Assembly (NCBI GenBank): GCA_021647375.1
Contig: JAKIUV010000013.1
Span: forward strand, 1 to 42,035
Origin: Robiginitomaculum sp.
GTDB taxonomy: Bacteria; Pseudomonadota; Alphaproteobacteria; Caulobacterales; Maricaulaceae
Reading direction: 5' to 3'
DNA: 42,035 nucleotides
Under the pieces are notes generated by a model. The model saw only the letters and a list, made by a program, of their open reading frames with translations, was not told the DNA's origin and ran no database searches. How positions within the stretch are numbered: position 1 is the first letter of the stretch; every line of letters begins with the position of its first letter. A program made the translations under genes and the position numbers. Below, piece after piece: positions 16,801-24,948 of the stretch.

Positions 16801-17262
16801 GCGTTCGATACTGTCAACGGACATTTTGGGCGATTGTTCACCACATTATTCGGCGGCGGTCACGCCAATTTAACCCTAAGCGAGAATGATGACCCGCTGG
16901 AAGCTGGGCTAGAAATTATGGTCAGCCCGCCCGGCAAACGCCTCGGCAATATGTCTTTGATGTCTGGCGGTGAGCAGGCTTTGACCGCTACCGCGCTTAT
17001 TTTTGCGGTCTTCCTCTCCAACCCTGCGCCTATTTGTGTACTGGACGAGGTTGATGCGCCACTAGATGATGCCAATGTAGAGCGTTATTGCGACCTTTTA
17101 GACGAAATGTGTAAATCGACCGAGACAAAATTCATTGCCATCACCCATAACCCGGTGACTATGGCGCGTATGGACAGACTTTTCGGTGTAACAATGGCCG
17201 AACAAGGTGTCTCGCAACTGGTTTCTATCGACCTGAAAGTCGCGGAAAAACTAACGGCTTGA
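13807..17262 (+). CDS. smc: Chromosome segregation ATPase SMC
   Basis: 1151 residues, a normal SMC length. Walker A GPNGCGKSN starts at residue 34. Long heptad-rich coiled coils run from about 170-500 and 640-1010, with the hinge between (about 505-630, including KKGYETALAAAL). The C-terminal head has the signature LMSGGEQA at 1051-1058 and Walker B ICVLDEVDA at 1076-1084, then the D-loop and the switch His in AITHNP. SMC dimers with ScpA/ScpB (not in this window) compact and align chromosome arms. Long open frames on the opposite strand of the coil regions are composition artefacts. Confidence 0.98.
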   Translation: MGSLRFNHIKLVGFKSFVEPTVFEIEPGLTGVVGPNGCGKSNLLEAIRWVMGANSAKAMRGKAMDDVIFSGTKNRPSRNQASVTLEIDNSARIAPSMFNDNEVLEVTRLITKGSGSKYTVNGQTVRAKDVQLLFADASTGANSPALVRQGQINELISAKPENRRKILEEAAGISGLHTRRHEAELRLRAAETNLDRLEDVLSQIESQLLSLRRQSRQAARFKRLAGEIREYRTLLWLKRWEQALSTLEANEQAFKDSETQVAELTSAVTLLTTEVTEITAKLEPHREEQIIAAAICGRLNAAKEALENDAQAAKSEISKLESRLAFLKGDIEREENIVIDAGNATARLGAELAELQAVKDTSKALDTATKTAEAAIKARSTLENQVSELTRKAAAQAAEHASAQREYDRLSGNKTRLEQDISTAITALEELENANKTAASDNLFAAALDSAASVLMAAKEHEQICLNARDEATKTEREHHEKLSEARTAFSQAEAEHKALSGIVNANQGDQNWTPALESVTAKKGYETALAAALSEDLDAGLEPGLPLCWQGADTPDATLPAGIKPLAECVDAPKLLAARLSQIGVVDADAGAVASKSLLPGQRLVSLQGDVWRWDGFVSSSEVKSTAAVKLENKNRLLEIEDGLDALGKTVGQAEAAWQMARDTRQQADGNARAARQALPGLEADDRAARASLNSFETDQARKAEQQAALGDRLTRRKSELAETITALANAKTVWAATEADSNLENQLADLREDLSKAREAADEASAHYRSLKNETQARAARLNAVEQDLKDWQGRGVHAKERTASLQGREAETALALSAAQDSPDEFTKKQQTLLSELSDAEKRRSDASDALTTIEAALREADGKLRNAERELGLARETRAAAEARHIAAGERKEEIQARIQENLSCAPAELKGQLEDLSPDSKMDEHSIERKLERLSGEREKLGGVNLRADEEAAEQEERLTAMNDERQDLVAAIAKLREGIESLNSEGRQRLLDAFDTVNGHFGRLFTTLFGGGHANLTLSENDDPLEAGLEIMVSPPGKRLGNMSLMSGGEQALTATALIFAVFLSNPAPICVLDEVDAPLDDANVERYCDLLDEMCKSTETKFIAITHNPVTMARMDRLFGVTMAEQGVSQLVSIDLKVAEKLTA

Positions 17263-17314
17263 TGGCTATTTTATTTTTGTGGAAACGAAATAACCCCAAA
17301 AGAAACCCACCTCC

Positions 17315-17391
17315 ATCATGCCGCCGCTGGGCGGTATCTTACCGCGACAACACGCCGATCCTTATGAGATGCCGCCCTGCGGCGGTATGAT
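17315..17391. repeat. Inverted pair of GC-rich palindromes downstream of smc
   Basis: Two 23-base arms, 17315-17337 and 17369-17391, are reverse complements with three mismatches. Each arm is internally palindromic around CCGCCGC/GGGCGG. They could form one long or two short hairpins. With no T-run, this looks like a dispersed palindromic repeat rather than a classical terminator, but it may still end smc messages. Confidence 0.7.
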
Positions 17392-17458
17392 ATGGAATAA
17401 TTGTGAAAATATTTTCATTTATCCTTATTTTTCAATACGTTAACGCCGCAAGGCATTG

Positions 17459-17487
17459 TTGACACTGAAAACAACCCCGCGTAAGTT
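17459..17487 (+). promoter_or_regulatory. Possible promoter of the atp F0 operon
   Basis: TTGACA at 17459-17464 is followed after 17 bases by TAAGTT, a poor -10 match. It lies about 40 bases upstream of the atpI start, which itself has only a weak ribosome site. The -35 is good but the -10 is not, so the assignment is tentative. Confidence 0.35.
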
Positions 17488-17528
17488 GCCCGCGTTTGAT
17501 GGGAGACCATCTAACGTGAGTCGAAGCT

Positions 17529-17921
17529 ATGCCTAAAGGGAAAATGTCTTTATCAGATCAAGATCGTTTGGAGAAATTGCAAGAATTAGGGGATAAATTA
17601 AAATCCGCTAAAAATGCACAAGAACCAGACATTGAACAAGACACGACCGGATGGGCTGTTGGTTTAAATTATGCCAGCGTGTTTACAGGTGCCGTTATAG
17701 TTGGCGGCGCTTTTGGATATGGGTTCGATCACTTTGCCAACACCAAGCCTTGGGGTTTGATGGTGGGAATAATATTAGGTTTTGCCGCTGGCACACGCAG
17801 TATCGTGCAAATGGCGCAAAGTTACGGCGAAGAAGACATTGACGGCAAAGATATTGACGGCAAGAACTTGGACGACAAAGACTTTGCTGAAGAAGATGAA
17901 GCGCAGGACGGCGAAAGCTAA
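17529..17921 (+). CDS. atpI: ATP synthase protein I (AtpI/AtpR-like)
   Basis: 130 residues. Two membrane segments lie at about 48-68 and 78-98, the first ending in the family pattern GGAFGYGFDH and the second GIILGFAAGTRSI. The N-terminus is charged and probably coiled. The C-terminal 28 residues are extremely acidic, with an IDGKDIDGKNLDDKDF repeat. AtpI assists c-ring assembly or Mg uptake and is non-essential in many bacteria. It is the first gene of the F0 operon, 47 bases before atpB. Confidence 0.88.
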   Translation: MPKGKMSLSDQDRLEKLQELGDKLKSAKNAQEPDIEQDTTGWAVGLNYASVFTGAVIVGGAFGYGFDHFANTKPWGLMVGIILGFAAGTRSIVQMAQSYGEEDIDGKDIDGKNLDDKDFAEEDEAQDGES

Positions 17922-17968
17922 CTGTAACAATAACGCGGAATTTCCGCACAGGAATTGAAAGACCAGAA

Positions 17969-18742
17969 ATGGCAGCAGAAGCGGGAAAACAGTTTGATCC
18001 GGTCAGGCAGTTCGATATTCACAAAATGGTGGATATTCAGGTCGGTAAATACGACATCAGTTTCACCAATTCATCATTTATGATGGTGGTTGCAGTGGCG
18101 GCTATTTGTCTGTTTTTATTCTTGTCGACCACGAAAAAATCACTGATACCCGGACGCTTTCAATCGCTAGCAGAAATTTCCTATGAGTTTGTCGCCAATA
18201 TGGTGCGCTCTACGGCGGGGCGCGACGGGCTTCAGTTTTTCCCGTTCGTCTATGCCATATTTATGTTTATCCTATTTGCAAATATTTTCGGGCTAATCCC
18301 GTTCTTTTTCACAACAACTTCCCATATTATCGTGACATTTGCTCTGGCGATGATGGTGATGGTGACTGTTTTAATCGTTGGGTTTTGGAAAAACGGCTTT
18401 GGGTTTTTGAAGCTGTTTAACCCGTCCGGTGTACCTTTAATCCTTAAAATACTGTTGGTGACCCCCCTAGAAATCATTTCGTTTATTTCCCGCCCTCTAT
18501 CCCATTCAATCCGGCTTTGGGCCAATATGCTGGCTGGGCATATCATGCTCAAGCTATTTGCCAGCTTTGGTATTGCTATGGCGGTCGGACTTTCGGGTAT
18601 ATTCAAAATTGGTGCAATCGCTCCAGCCATTATGACCATTGCCCTCACCCCACTTGAAATTCTGGTGGCTTTCTTGCAAGCCTATGTATTTGCTATTCTC
18701 ACCAGCGTATATCTAAACGACGCCTTAAACCCTGGACATTAA
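17969..18742 (+). CDS. atpB: ATP synthase F0 subunit a
   Basis: 257 residues, polytopic. The proton-channel helix holds the essential Arg (Arg182) in SHSIRLWANMLAGH. The last helix, LEILVAFLQAYVFAILTSVYLND, gives the conserved Gln and the half-channel. With the c-ring it conducts protons to drive rotation. No sodium-binding signature is seen in the partner c subunit. It is followed by a 94-base G-poor leader before atpE. Confidence 0.97.
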   Translation: MAAEAGKQFDPVRQFDIHKMVDIQVGKYDISFTNSSFMMVVAVAAICLFLFLSTTKKSLIPGRFQSLAEISYEFVANMVRSTAGRDGLQFFPFVYAIFMFILFANIFGLIPFFFTTTSHIIVTFALAMMVMVTVLIVGFWKNGFGFLKLFNPSGVPLILKILLVTPLEIISFISRPLSHSIRLWANMLAGHIMLKLFASFGIAMAVGLSGIFKIGAIAPAIMTIALTPLEILVAFLQAYVFAILTSVYLNDALNPGH

Positions 18743-18836
18743 GGCATTCGGACACTAACGACTAACTTTAACAATAACGACTTTACTACGAACGACATTA
18801 CTTTAACTGCTATAAACCAAATTAGGAGATTTTATC
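18743..18836 (+). promoter_or_regulatory. G-poor leader before atpE
   Basis: The 94 bases between atpB and atpE contain several degenerate copies of a (T)AACGAC(T)-like motif and few Gs before the AGGAGA ribosome site. In E. coli an unstructured sequence before atpE boosts translation so that c subunit is made in excess, and this stretch could serve the same end. That is inference. Confidence 0.45.
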
Positions 18837-19064
18837 ATGGAAGCAGATGCAGCAAGACTAATCGGTGCAGGCCTAGCCTGTTTTGGCATGATCGGTGCCG
18901 GTATCGGCCTTGGCCAAATTTTCGGTAGCTATCTTAGCGCCGCTATTCGCAACCCGTCAGCAGCCAAAGGCCAGTTCGGTACTTTGATTTTCGGCTTTGC
19001 CGTGACAGAAGCTATCGGCATTTTCTCGCTTTTGATTGCTTTCTTGCTTTTGTTTGGCGGTTAA
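18837..19064 (+). CDS. atpE: ATP synthase F0 subunit c
   Basis: 75 residues forming the usual helical hairpin. The first helix has the glycine ladder GMIGAGIGLGQIFG, the polar loop is RNPSA, and the proton-binding carboxylate is Glu58 in FAVTEAIGIFSLLIAFLLLF. There is no Gln/Ser/Thr sodium-site pattern, so it is proton-type. AGGAGA lies 6 bases before the ATG. Confidence 0.98.
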   Translation: MEADAARLIGAGLACFGMIGAGIGLGQIFGSYLSAAIRNPSAAKGQFGTLIFGFAVTEAIGIFSLLIAFLLLFGG

Positions 19065-19089
19065 AACCAATACCCAAAGGTAAAGCACT

Positions 19090-19629
19090 ATGAACGGTTT
19101 AAGTATCATAATGGCCGCTGGGGACGGCGGGGCGGGGCAAGCAAAAGCGTTTGCGCCACTGGATTTTTCCACCTTCCCGTCCCAGCTTTTCTGGCTGTTT
19201 CTGAGCTTTGGCATTTTGCTGTTTTTGTTATCCAAAGTACTCCTGCCGCGTCTTGGCGGGATTTTGGAAGAACGCTCCAACCGCATTGCCGATGATCTCG
19301 ACAGTGCCGCGCGGATGCAGCGTGAGGCCGAGCAAGCTGGGAAAGCCTATGAGCAATCCCTAAGCGATGCCCGTGCTAAGGCACACAATGTAGCAGAAAC
19401 CACTCGTGCCAGCGTCAATGCTGAACTGGAGGCGGAATTACTGGTGGCCGACGAACAAACCGCCAAGCAGACGGCACAAGCCGAAGCGAAAATTCAAGCG
19501 ACCCGCGCGGCGGCCATGGCTAATGTTGATGAAATTGCTGCGGAAACGGCGCTAGCCCTAACTCAGCATTTATATCCCAAAAAAGTCAGCATTACTGCAG
19601 TGCGTAAAGCGATTAAAGCGTTAGGTTAG
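19090..19629 (+). CDS. ATP synthase F0 subunit b' (AtpF2/AtpG)
   Basis: 179 residues. After about 30 residues a single membrane helix (FWLFLSFGILLFLLSKVLLPRL) is followed by a long alanine/glutamate-rich coiled coil. Having b' upstream of b, giving a heterodimeric stalk, is characteristic of alphaproteobacteria and cyanobacteria. It links F0 to F1 as stator. The N-terminal extension before the membrane helix is what separates b' from b. It lies 9 bases before atpF. Confidence 0.93.
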   Translation: MNGLSIIMAAGDGGAGQAKAFAPLDFSTFPSQLFWLFLSFGILLFLLSKVLLPRLGGILEERSNRIADDLDSAARMQREAEQAGKAYEQSLSDARAKAHNVAETTRASVNAELEAELLVADEQTAKQTAQAEAKIQATRAAAMANVDEIAAETALALTQHLYPKKVSITAVRKAIKALG

Positions 19630-19638
19630 GAGCAAGAT

Positions 19639-20139
19639 ATGGCTTGGAACTTTGATTTTGGCTATCCCACCATCTGGGTGTTTTTAGCTCTGCTCGTGTT
19701 TATTGCCGGAATTTTGTACAAAGGCATTCACAAAACCATGGCCAAAGCCTTGGACGACCGTGCTGATGCCATCCGCAAGGAATTGGATGAAGCCCGTAAT
19801 TTGCGCGAAGAAGCGCAAACCTTGCTCGCATCGTTTCAGCGCAAGCAAGCCGAAGCCAAAGAACAAGCCGAGGCGATTGTCAAACAAGCAAGACAAGATG
19901 CTGAAACCATGGCGGCAAGTGCGCGCAAAGATTTGGTAGAGCGCCTGGAGCGCCGCGCTGAACTCGCGGAAGCCAAAATTAAAAACGCAGAAGCCCAAGC
20001 AATGGCTGATGTCAAAGCCCGTGCGGTTGATTTGGCTACGAAAGCCGCAGAGCAAATATTACGCTCGGAACTCGCCAGCACAGACCACAATACATTGGTC
20101 AAAAATGGTATAGCCGAAATGAGCAAGGTTTTGAATTAG
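19639..20139 (+). CDS. atpF: ATP synthase F0 subunit b
   Basis: 166 residues. One membrane helix at about 12-29 (TIWVFLALLVFIAGILYKGI) is followed by a continuous coiled coil with KALDDRADAIRKELDEA near the membrane and a charged distal part. It pairs with b' to form the peripheral stalk. It is the last gene of the F0 operon, and a terminator follows within 30 bases. The F1 genes must be elsewhere, as is usual in this class. Confidence 0.96.
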   Translation: MAWNFDFGYPTIWVFLALLVFIAGILYKGIHKTMAKALDDRADAIRKELDEARNLREEAQTLLASFQRKQAEAKEQAEAIVKQARQDAETMAASARKDLVERLERRAELAEAKIKNAEAQAMADVKARAVDLATKAAEQILRSELASTDHNTLVKNGIAEMSKVLN

Positions 20140-20168
20140 TTACTTAAAGAACTAATTATTTTTTGAAA

Positions 20169-20197
20169 ACGTCCTTGTTTCAAGGGCGCTTTTTTTT
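20169..20197 (+). terminator. Terminator of the atp F0 operon
   Basis: Hairpin ACGTCCTTG-TTT-CAAGGGCGC, with a G-U or mismatch near its base, followed by eight Ts. It starts 30 bases after the atpF stop. This is a clear rho-independent terminator. Confidence 0.9.
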
Positions 20198-20203
20198 GCA
20201 CCT

Positions 20204-20344
20204 TCCTCTCCTTGGGGAGAGGCCGCGTTCGCCCTTGCGAACTGCGGGTGAGGGGAAATAACGGAAGACGTTGCTTTATCCGTAAGGTTTGATGTGATAC
20301 GGAACATATATCCCCTCACCTAAGTCCTCTCCCCAAGGAGAGGA
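20204..20344. repeat. Intergenic inverted repeat between atpF and the acyltransferase
   Basis: The left end has CCTCTCCTTGGGGAGAGG, and 30 bases on GGTGAGGGGA. The right end carries the reverse complement of both in opposite order (TCCCCTCACC, then CCTCTCCCCAAGGAGAGG). Each CTCTCC...GGAGAG unit is also a small hairpin. The layout resembles non-autonomous palindromic elements of many proteobacteria. It encodes nothing. Confidence 0.75.
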
Positions 20345-20407
20345 CTTTACCCTAGATTCTCCTCATATATATCTGCATAATAGAATCCAACTTAGTTATG
20401 AGCATTT

Positions 20408-21475
20408 ATGAGTTTTGAAACACCTGCACCCGCCAACCATCTCGCCAATATCCAGTCCTTGCGCGGTATCGCAGCCTTGCTAGTTGTGTTCTCCCACCTG
20501 TTGGTGATTGAGGGAAAATACTCTCCTGATCAATCTCTGGGAAGCTGGATGAACTTTGGACAGGTCGGCGTGGATTTATTTTTTGTGATTTCCGGATTTA
20601 TCATGGTGCATGTAGCCATGAAAATGCAGCGCGGCGGCAAGTCTGTGATGGAATTTCTGTTCGCCCGTTTCTCTAGGATTTACCCATTATATTGGCTGGT
20701 GAGCGCGGCTTTACTTATGGTCTGGTTGGTACGCCCCGATATGGTATTTTCCAGCTTCACGACCGAACCCAATATCATAAAATCCTTCCTCCTCTACCCC
20801 GACACCCGCGACCCGCTCTTGGCGGTCGGCTGGACATTGATCCACGAGATCGGGTTTTATCTGATCTTTGCTTTGGCGCTGCTACTGAAGCCGAAATGGC
20901 TCTTGCCGTTCTTACTCCTCTGGGCAGTGGTTATCGGCCTGGGCCAATATATGGGCGCCAATACCCACAGCCCCTTGATAGCCTTACTGTTCAGCCCCCT
21001 CACCTATGAATTTTTGGCTGGTGCATTTGCCGGCTGGGTCTTCCATAAATGGAATGCAAAATTCGCCCTACCCAGTTTGGTGCTGGGCTTATTGTTATGG
21101 GCAGCTACGCTTTTTGTTCTTATCTCCGCAGGCCATAGCATGATAGAAAACCATATGGGACGTGCTATACATTTCGCCTTGCCCGCAAGCTTAACCGTTT
21201 ACGGCCTCGCGGGTATCAAAACCAATTTGCCTAAATGGTCGCAGACCCTCGGTGATTGGTCCTATGCGCTCTACCTGACCCATGTCCTAACCCTAACCTT
21301 GCTTGGACGGTTCTGGCACATATTTGCCCAAGATAGTTTATGGGACAATATCCCCACGCTTACCATAATGACAATCGCCAGTATCGTAGTCGCAGGACTA
21401 ACCTATAAATTAGCCGAAAAACCGATGTTGAACACGGCGAAAACCCTACGCAGGCGGTTCTTTCCGCCAGCGTAG
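20408..21475 (+). CDS. Acyltransferase 3 family membrane protein
   Basis: 355 residues with about ten membrane segments. The family start LRGIAALLVVFSHLLV carries the catalytic His, then GQVGVDLFFVISGFIMVH and RFSRIYPLYW, where the arginines contact the acyl donor. The late YALYLTHVLTL motif is also typical. OafA/NodX/WecH-type enzymes transfer acetyl or other acyl groups from the cytoplasm onto sugars of envelope polymers. There is no SGNH domain, and no polysaccharide genes are nearby to suggest the acceptor. Its 3' end overlaps gcvPB by 30 bases, tail to tail. Confidence 0.92.
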   Translation: MSFETPAPANHLANIQSLRGIAALLVVFSHLLVIEGKYSPDQSLGSWMNFGQVGVDLFFVISGFIMVHVAMKMQRGGKSVMEFLFARFSRIYPLYWLVSAALLMVWLVRPDMVFSSFTTEPNIIKSFLLYPDTRDPLLAVGWTLIHEIGFYLIFALALLLKPKWLLPFLLLWAVVIGLGQYMGANTHSPLIALLFSPLTYEFLAGAFAGWVFHKWNAKFALPSLVLGLLLWAATLFVLISAGHSMIENHMGRAIHFALPASLTVYGLAGIKTNLPKWSQTLGDWSYALYLTHVLTLTLLGRFWHIFAQDSLWDNIPTLTIMTIASIVVAGLTYKLAEKPMLNTAKTLRRRFFPPA

Positions 21476-22990
21476 AACTGGTTTTCTGGCGGCGCGGGTT
21501 TCGTCTAGGCGGCGCAGTGGTGCGTATATTGGCGCAGCTTTGAAGTAGTCTGCATCACCGGATTTTGCCCGTTTGGCCAAACCGCGCATCACGTCTATAA
21601 ACCTGTCCAACTCCGCTTTGCTCTCGCTTTCTGTTGGTTCAATCAGCATGGCACCTTTTACGACCAAGGGGAAATACATGGTCATGGGGTGATAGCCTTC
21701 GTCGATCATGGCTTTGGCAAAGTCGAGAGTTTCTACGCCTGTGCCTTTAAGGAAATCATCATTGAACAGGGCTTCGTGCATACAAATGCCGCCAAATGCG
21801 GGCGACATGTCCTCACTCAAACTCGCTTGAACATAATTGGCGTTTAACACCGCGTCTTCGGTGGCTTGTTTCAATCCGTCCGCGCCGTGGCTGAGCATAT
21901 AGCTAAGCGCTCGGACGAACATGCCCATCTGGCCGTGGAACGCAGTCATGCGTCCAAAGCTATCCGTGCCATCTATTTCCTCAACCAATTTCCATTTGTC
22001 TTGCTCTTTGACAACATAAGGTACAGGCGCGAACGGTGCCAAGGCATCTGAGAGAACCGTCGGGCCCGAACCGGGCCCGCCTCCGCCGTGGGGGGTCGAA
22101 AACGTCTTGTGTAAATTGAGATGCATAGCATCAATACCCAGATCCCCCGGACGCACCCGCCCGACCAGGGCCGTAAAATTAGCACCATCGCAATAGAAAT
22201 ACCCCCCGACACCGTGGATCAAGTCTGCGATCTCGATAATATCGCTTTCGAACAAACCGCAGGTATTGGGATTGGTCAACATAATGCCCGCGACATCGTC
22301 GCCAAGTTTGGCCTTGAGCGCGTCCATATCCACCCGCCCTCTATTATTGGCCGGAATAGAATCGATAGTAAAGCCGCACTGCACGGCAGTAGCCGGATTG
22401 GTGCCGTGAGCGCTTTCGGGGACGAGGACACGGCGTTTGTGGTCGTCGCCCTTGGCATCATGGGCAGCGCGAATAGCCATCATGCCGCATAGCTCGCCGT
22501 GGGCACCCGCCTTGGGCGACAGAGCGACCGCCGGCATGCCAGTTAATGTGCAAATCCAGTCGGACAATTCACCCATAAGTTCCAGCGCGCCTTGCACCGT
22601 ACCGCGAGGTTGTAACGGATGCACATCGGCAAATCCGGGCAGCCGCGCCACTTTCTCGTTCAGGCGCGGATTGTGTTTCATAGTACACGACCCCAGCGGA
22701 TACACACCCATATCAATGGCGTAGTTTTTCTGCGACAGGCGCACATAGTGACGCATGGTTTCCGGCTCTGTCAGGCCGGGCAAACCGATTTCCGCTGTCC
22801 GCTCCAAGCCACCCAACCGTGACTTCACGCCCTTAAGCGCCGGAAAGTCCACGCCCGAACGACGCGGCGTACCAATTTCAAATATCAATTTCTCAGCCTG
22901 CGCCAAGCCGCGATTACCGGATATGGTTTTATGCCCAAACCCGGTAACAGCATCCGGTGAAGTCTGGCGACCCTGTGTATTCATACTCAT
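21446..22990 (-). CDS. gcvPB: Glycine dehydrogenase (decarboxylating) subunit 2
   Basis: 514 residues, the PLP-bearing half of a split P protein. PLP Lys295 lies in LNLHKTFSTPHGGGGPGSGP; PESAHGTNPA and DGANF-like motifs are upstream. With subunit 1 it decarboxylates glycine and passes aminomethyl to the lipoyl arm of GcvH. The start overlaps the gcvPA stop by 4 bases (ATGA), giving tight coupling of the two subunits. It is the last gene of the gcv operon, with no obvious terminator inside the overlap with the acyltransferase. Confidence 0.97.
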   Translation of the reverse strand: MSMNTQGRQTSPDAVTGFGHKTISGNRGLAQAEKLIFEIGTPRRSGVDFPALKGVKSRLGGLERTAEIGLPGLTEPETMRHYVRLSQKNYAIDMGVYPLGSCTMKHNPRLNEKVARLPGFADVHPLQPRGTVQGALELMGELSDWICTLTGMPAVALSPKAGAHGELCGMMAIRAAHDAKGDDHKRRVLVPESAHGTNPATAVQCGFTIDSIPANNRGRVDMDALKAKLGDDVAGIMLTNPNTCGLFESDIIEIADLIHGVGGYFYCDGANFTALVGRVRPGDLGIDAMHLNLHKTFSTPHGGGGPGSGPTVLSDALAPFAPVPYVVKEQDKWKLVEEIDGTDSFGRMTAFHGQMGMFVRALSYMLSHGADGLKQATEDAVLNANYVQASLSEDMSPAFGGICMHEALFNDDFLKGTGVETLDFAKAMIDEGYHPMTMYFPLVVKGAMLIEPTESESKAELDRFIDVMRGLAKRAKSGDADYFKAAPIYAPLRRLDETRAARKPVLRWRKEPPA

Positions 22991-24327
22991 GATAAAGCCC
23001 CCTCAAGCGCCAACACAAAGGCATCCATATCCGCATCTGTATTGGTTTCTGTGGCGCAGACGATAAGCAGATCGTCTTGATCATCCATTAAACGAGAAGC
23101 ATGTAAACCACCGAGAACGCCTTGCTCCACCATATCGCCGACCACATCGCTGGCATTCTTTGGTAGACGCAATGTAAACTCGTTAAAGAATGTATCCGTG
23201 ACCAATTCTACGCCGTCTATGGCGGTGAGTTTATCTGTGAGTATGCAGGCTTTTTCGTGGTTTATCATGGCGAGTTTTCGCAAGCCTGCCTCGCCGAGCA
23301 ATGTCATGTGGATTGAAAATGCCACCGTACACAGCCCCGAATTGGTGCAGATATTCGACGTGGCTTTTTCGCGCCTGATATGTTGTTCGCGGGTCGAGAG
23401 GGTCAGCACATAGCCGCGCTCACCGTTGGCATCCACAGTTTCGCCGCACACCCGGCCCGGCATTTGCCGCACCAGTTTTTGCTTGCACGCAAACAAGCCC
23501 ACATAGGGGCCGCCGAAATTCAGGCCAACGCCGATAGATTGCCCCTCACCGACCACAATATCCGCCCCCATTTCGCCGGGGCTTTTGATCGCTCCGAAAG
23601 CTACGGGTTCTGTGAACACGGCAATCAGCAAAGCACCAACTGCGTGGGCGGCTTCCGCATAGGGTTCCAAGTCAAGGATCTCGCCGAACACATTGGGGGA
23701 TTGCACGATAATAGCGGCGACATCTTTGTCCAAGCCGTCTAAAATCTCCGCGTCTTTGCCCGGCGCGCAATCGGCTATATCCAGCGTTATGCCTTGCAAG
23801 CGGCATTGGTTCTCTGTGGTCGCGGTATAGTGCGGGTGCAGGCCGCTGGCGATTTTCACTTTACTGCGTTTGCGCACTACCCGGCACGCCATGAGCGCAG
23901 CTTCGGCGCAGGCGGTCGAGCCGTCATACATGGACGCATTGGCCACTTCCATGCCGGTCAATTGCGCGACCTGAGTTTGAAACTCGAATAAGACCTGCAA
24001 TGTGCCTTGGGATATTTCCGGCTGATAAGGTGTATAGGCCGTCAGGAATTCAGAGCGCTGGATAAGGTGGTCAACCGTCGCGGGAATATGGTGGCGATAA
24101 GCGCCGCCGCCAATAAAGAACGGCCCCGCGCCCGCTGCCCTGCTCTTGGCAGCCATAGCGGTCAAATAAGCATCAACCTCGGCTTCGGTCTTGTGGGTCG
24201 GCACGTCAATCAACCCGTCAATGATCGCCGATTTAGGCACATCGACAAACAAATCATCAACGGACGCAACGCCAACCACGTCCAACATGGCTTTGCGGTC
24301 ATTATTATTTAAGGGTAAATATCTCAT
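22987..24327 (-). CDS. gcvPA: Glycine dehydrogenase (decarboxylating) subunit 1
   Basis: 446 residues matching the N-terminal half of glycine decarboxylase: MRYLPLNNNDRKAMLDVVG, FIGGGAYRHHIPATVDHLI, TAYTPYQPEISQG, ASMYDGSTA and GEGQSIGVGLNFGGPY. It forms the heterodimer with GcvPB. Its ATG overlaps the stop of the small membrane-protein gene by 4 bases, and its stop overlaps gcvPB the same way. Confidence 0.97.
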   Translation of the reverse strand: MRYLPLNNNDRKAMLDVVGVASVDDLFVDVPKSAIIDGLIDVPTHKTEAEVDAYLTAMAAKSRAAGAGPFFIGGGAYRHHIPATVDHLIQRSEFLTAYTPYQPEISQGTLQVLFEFQTQVAQLTGMEVANASMYDGSTACAEAALMACRVVRKRSKVKIASGLHPHYTATTENQCRLQGITLDIADCAPGKDAEILDGLDKDVAAIIVQSPNVFGEILDLEPYAEAAHAVGALLIAVFTEPVAFGAIKSPGEMGADIVVGEGQSIGVGLNFGGPYVGLFACKQKLVRQMPGRVCGETVDANGERGYVLTLSTREQHIRREKATSNICTNSGLCTVAFSIHMTLLGEAGLRKLAMINHEKACILTDKLTAIDGVELVTDTFFNEFTLRLPKNASDVVGDMVEQGVLGGLHASRLMDDQDDLLIVCATETNTDADMDAFVLALEGALS

Positions 24328-24545
24328 TTTTCATTCTCATCTTCATCATCTGGAAAACGCTTTGTTATTATCCAACCCAACCCCACCAACAATGCTATTG
24401 TAACCACAGAACCTAAAAGCGGGACATCTGCCAACCCAATTCTTGATAACACTAGAAAATCAACCAACCAATGTGTCGCGAGAACAATAATTACCAAAAA
24501 TATGATACCAAAAACATTCCCAACTTGTTTAATTATCCATCGCAT
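24324..24545 (-). CDS. Small two-helix membrane protein inside the gcv operon
   Basis: 73 residues: a short basic N-terminus, two hydrophobic helices (about 11-33 and 42-62) and an acidic tail PDDEDENEK. It starts 6 bases after the gcvH stop and overlaps gcvPA by 4 bases, so it is read as part of the operon. I do not recognise the family. Glycine cleavage proteins are soluble, so a membrane partner is unexpected. It may be a regulator, a transport helper or an unrelated passenger. The coupling makes it likely to be translated. Confidence 0.7.
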   Translation of the reverse strand: MRWIIKQVGNVFGIIFLVIIVLATHWLVDFLVLSRIGLADVPLLGSVVTIALLVGLGWIITKRFPDDEDENEK

Positions 24546-24551
24546 AGCAGG

Positions 24552-24914
24552 CTATTCTTCAACAAACTTCTTATACGCATCTGCGTCCATCATGCCGTCT
24601 AGTTCGCTGGCATCGCTGATTTTCATTTTGAAAAACCAGCCGCCCTCTTCTGGTGCCGCATTGACGGTTTCCGGGGCGTTTTCTAGGGTCTCGTTAACCT
24701 CTGTAATCACCCCGCTGATGGGTGCGTAAATTTCGCTGGCTGCTTTGACGCTTTCAACCACCGCCGCGTCGTCGCCTTTGTCAAATTCCGCGTCCACGTC
24801 AGGCAGTTCAACATAGACAACATCGCCGAGCTGTCCCGCCGCGTGGACGGAAATCCCGATAGTGGCAATATCGCCATCAACTTTAATCCATTCATGATCT
24901 TCAGTATATTTCAT
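24552..24914 (-). CDS. gcvH: Glycine cleavage system H protein
   Basis: 120 residues from the ATG at 24914, with an AAGGAGAAG ribosome site; a longer frame would run through the repeat element and is rejected. The start KYTEDHEWIKVDGD and the lipoylation site Lys57 in VVESVKAASEIYAP are standard. The lipoyl arm shuttles the aminomethyl group between P, T and L proteins. Confidence 0.98.
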   Translation of the reverse strand: MKYTEDHEWIKVDGDIATIGISVHAAGQLGDVVYVELPDVDAEFDKGDDAAVVESVKAASEIYAPISGVITEVNETLENAPETVNAAPEEGGWFFKMKISDASELDGMMDADAYKKFVEE

Positions 24915-24948
24915 GGTCTTCTCCTTTTGGGTTTTGATAATGTTTTTC

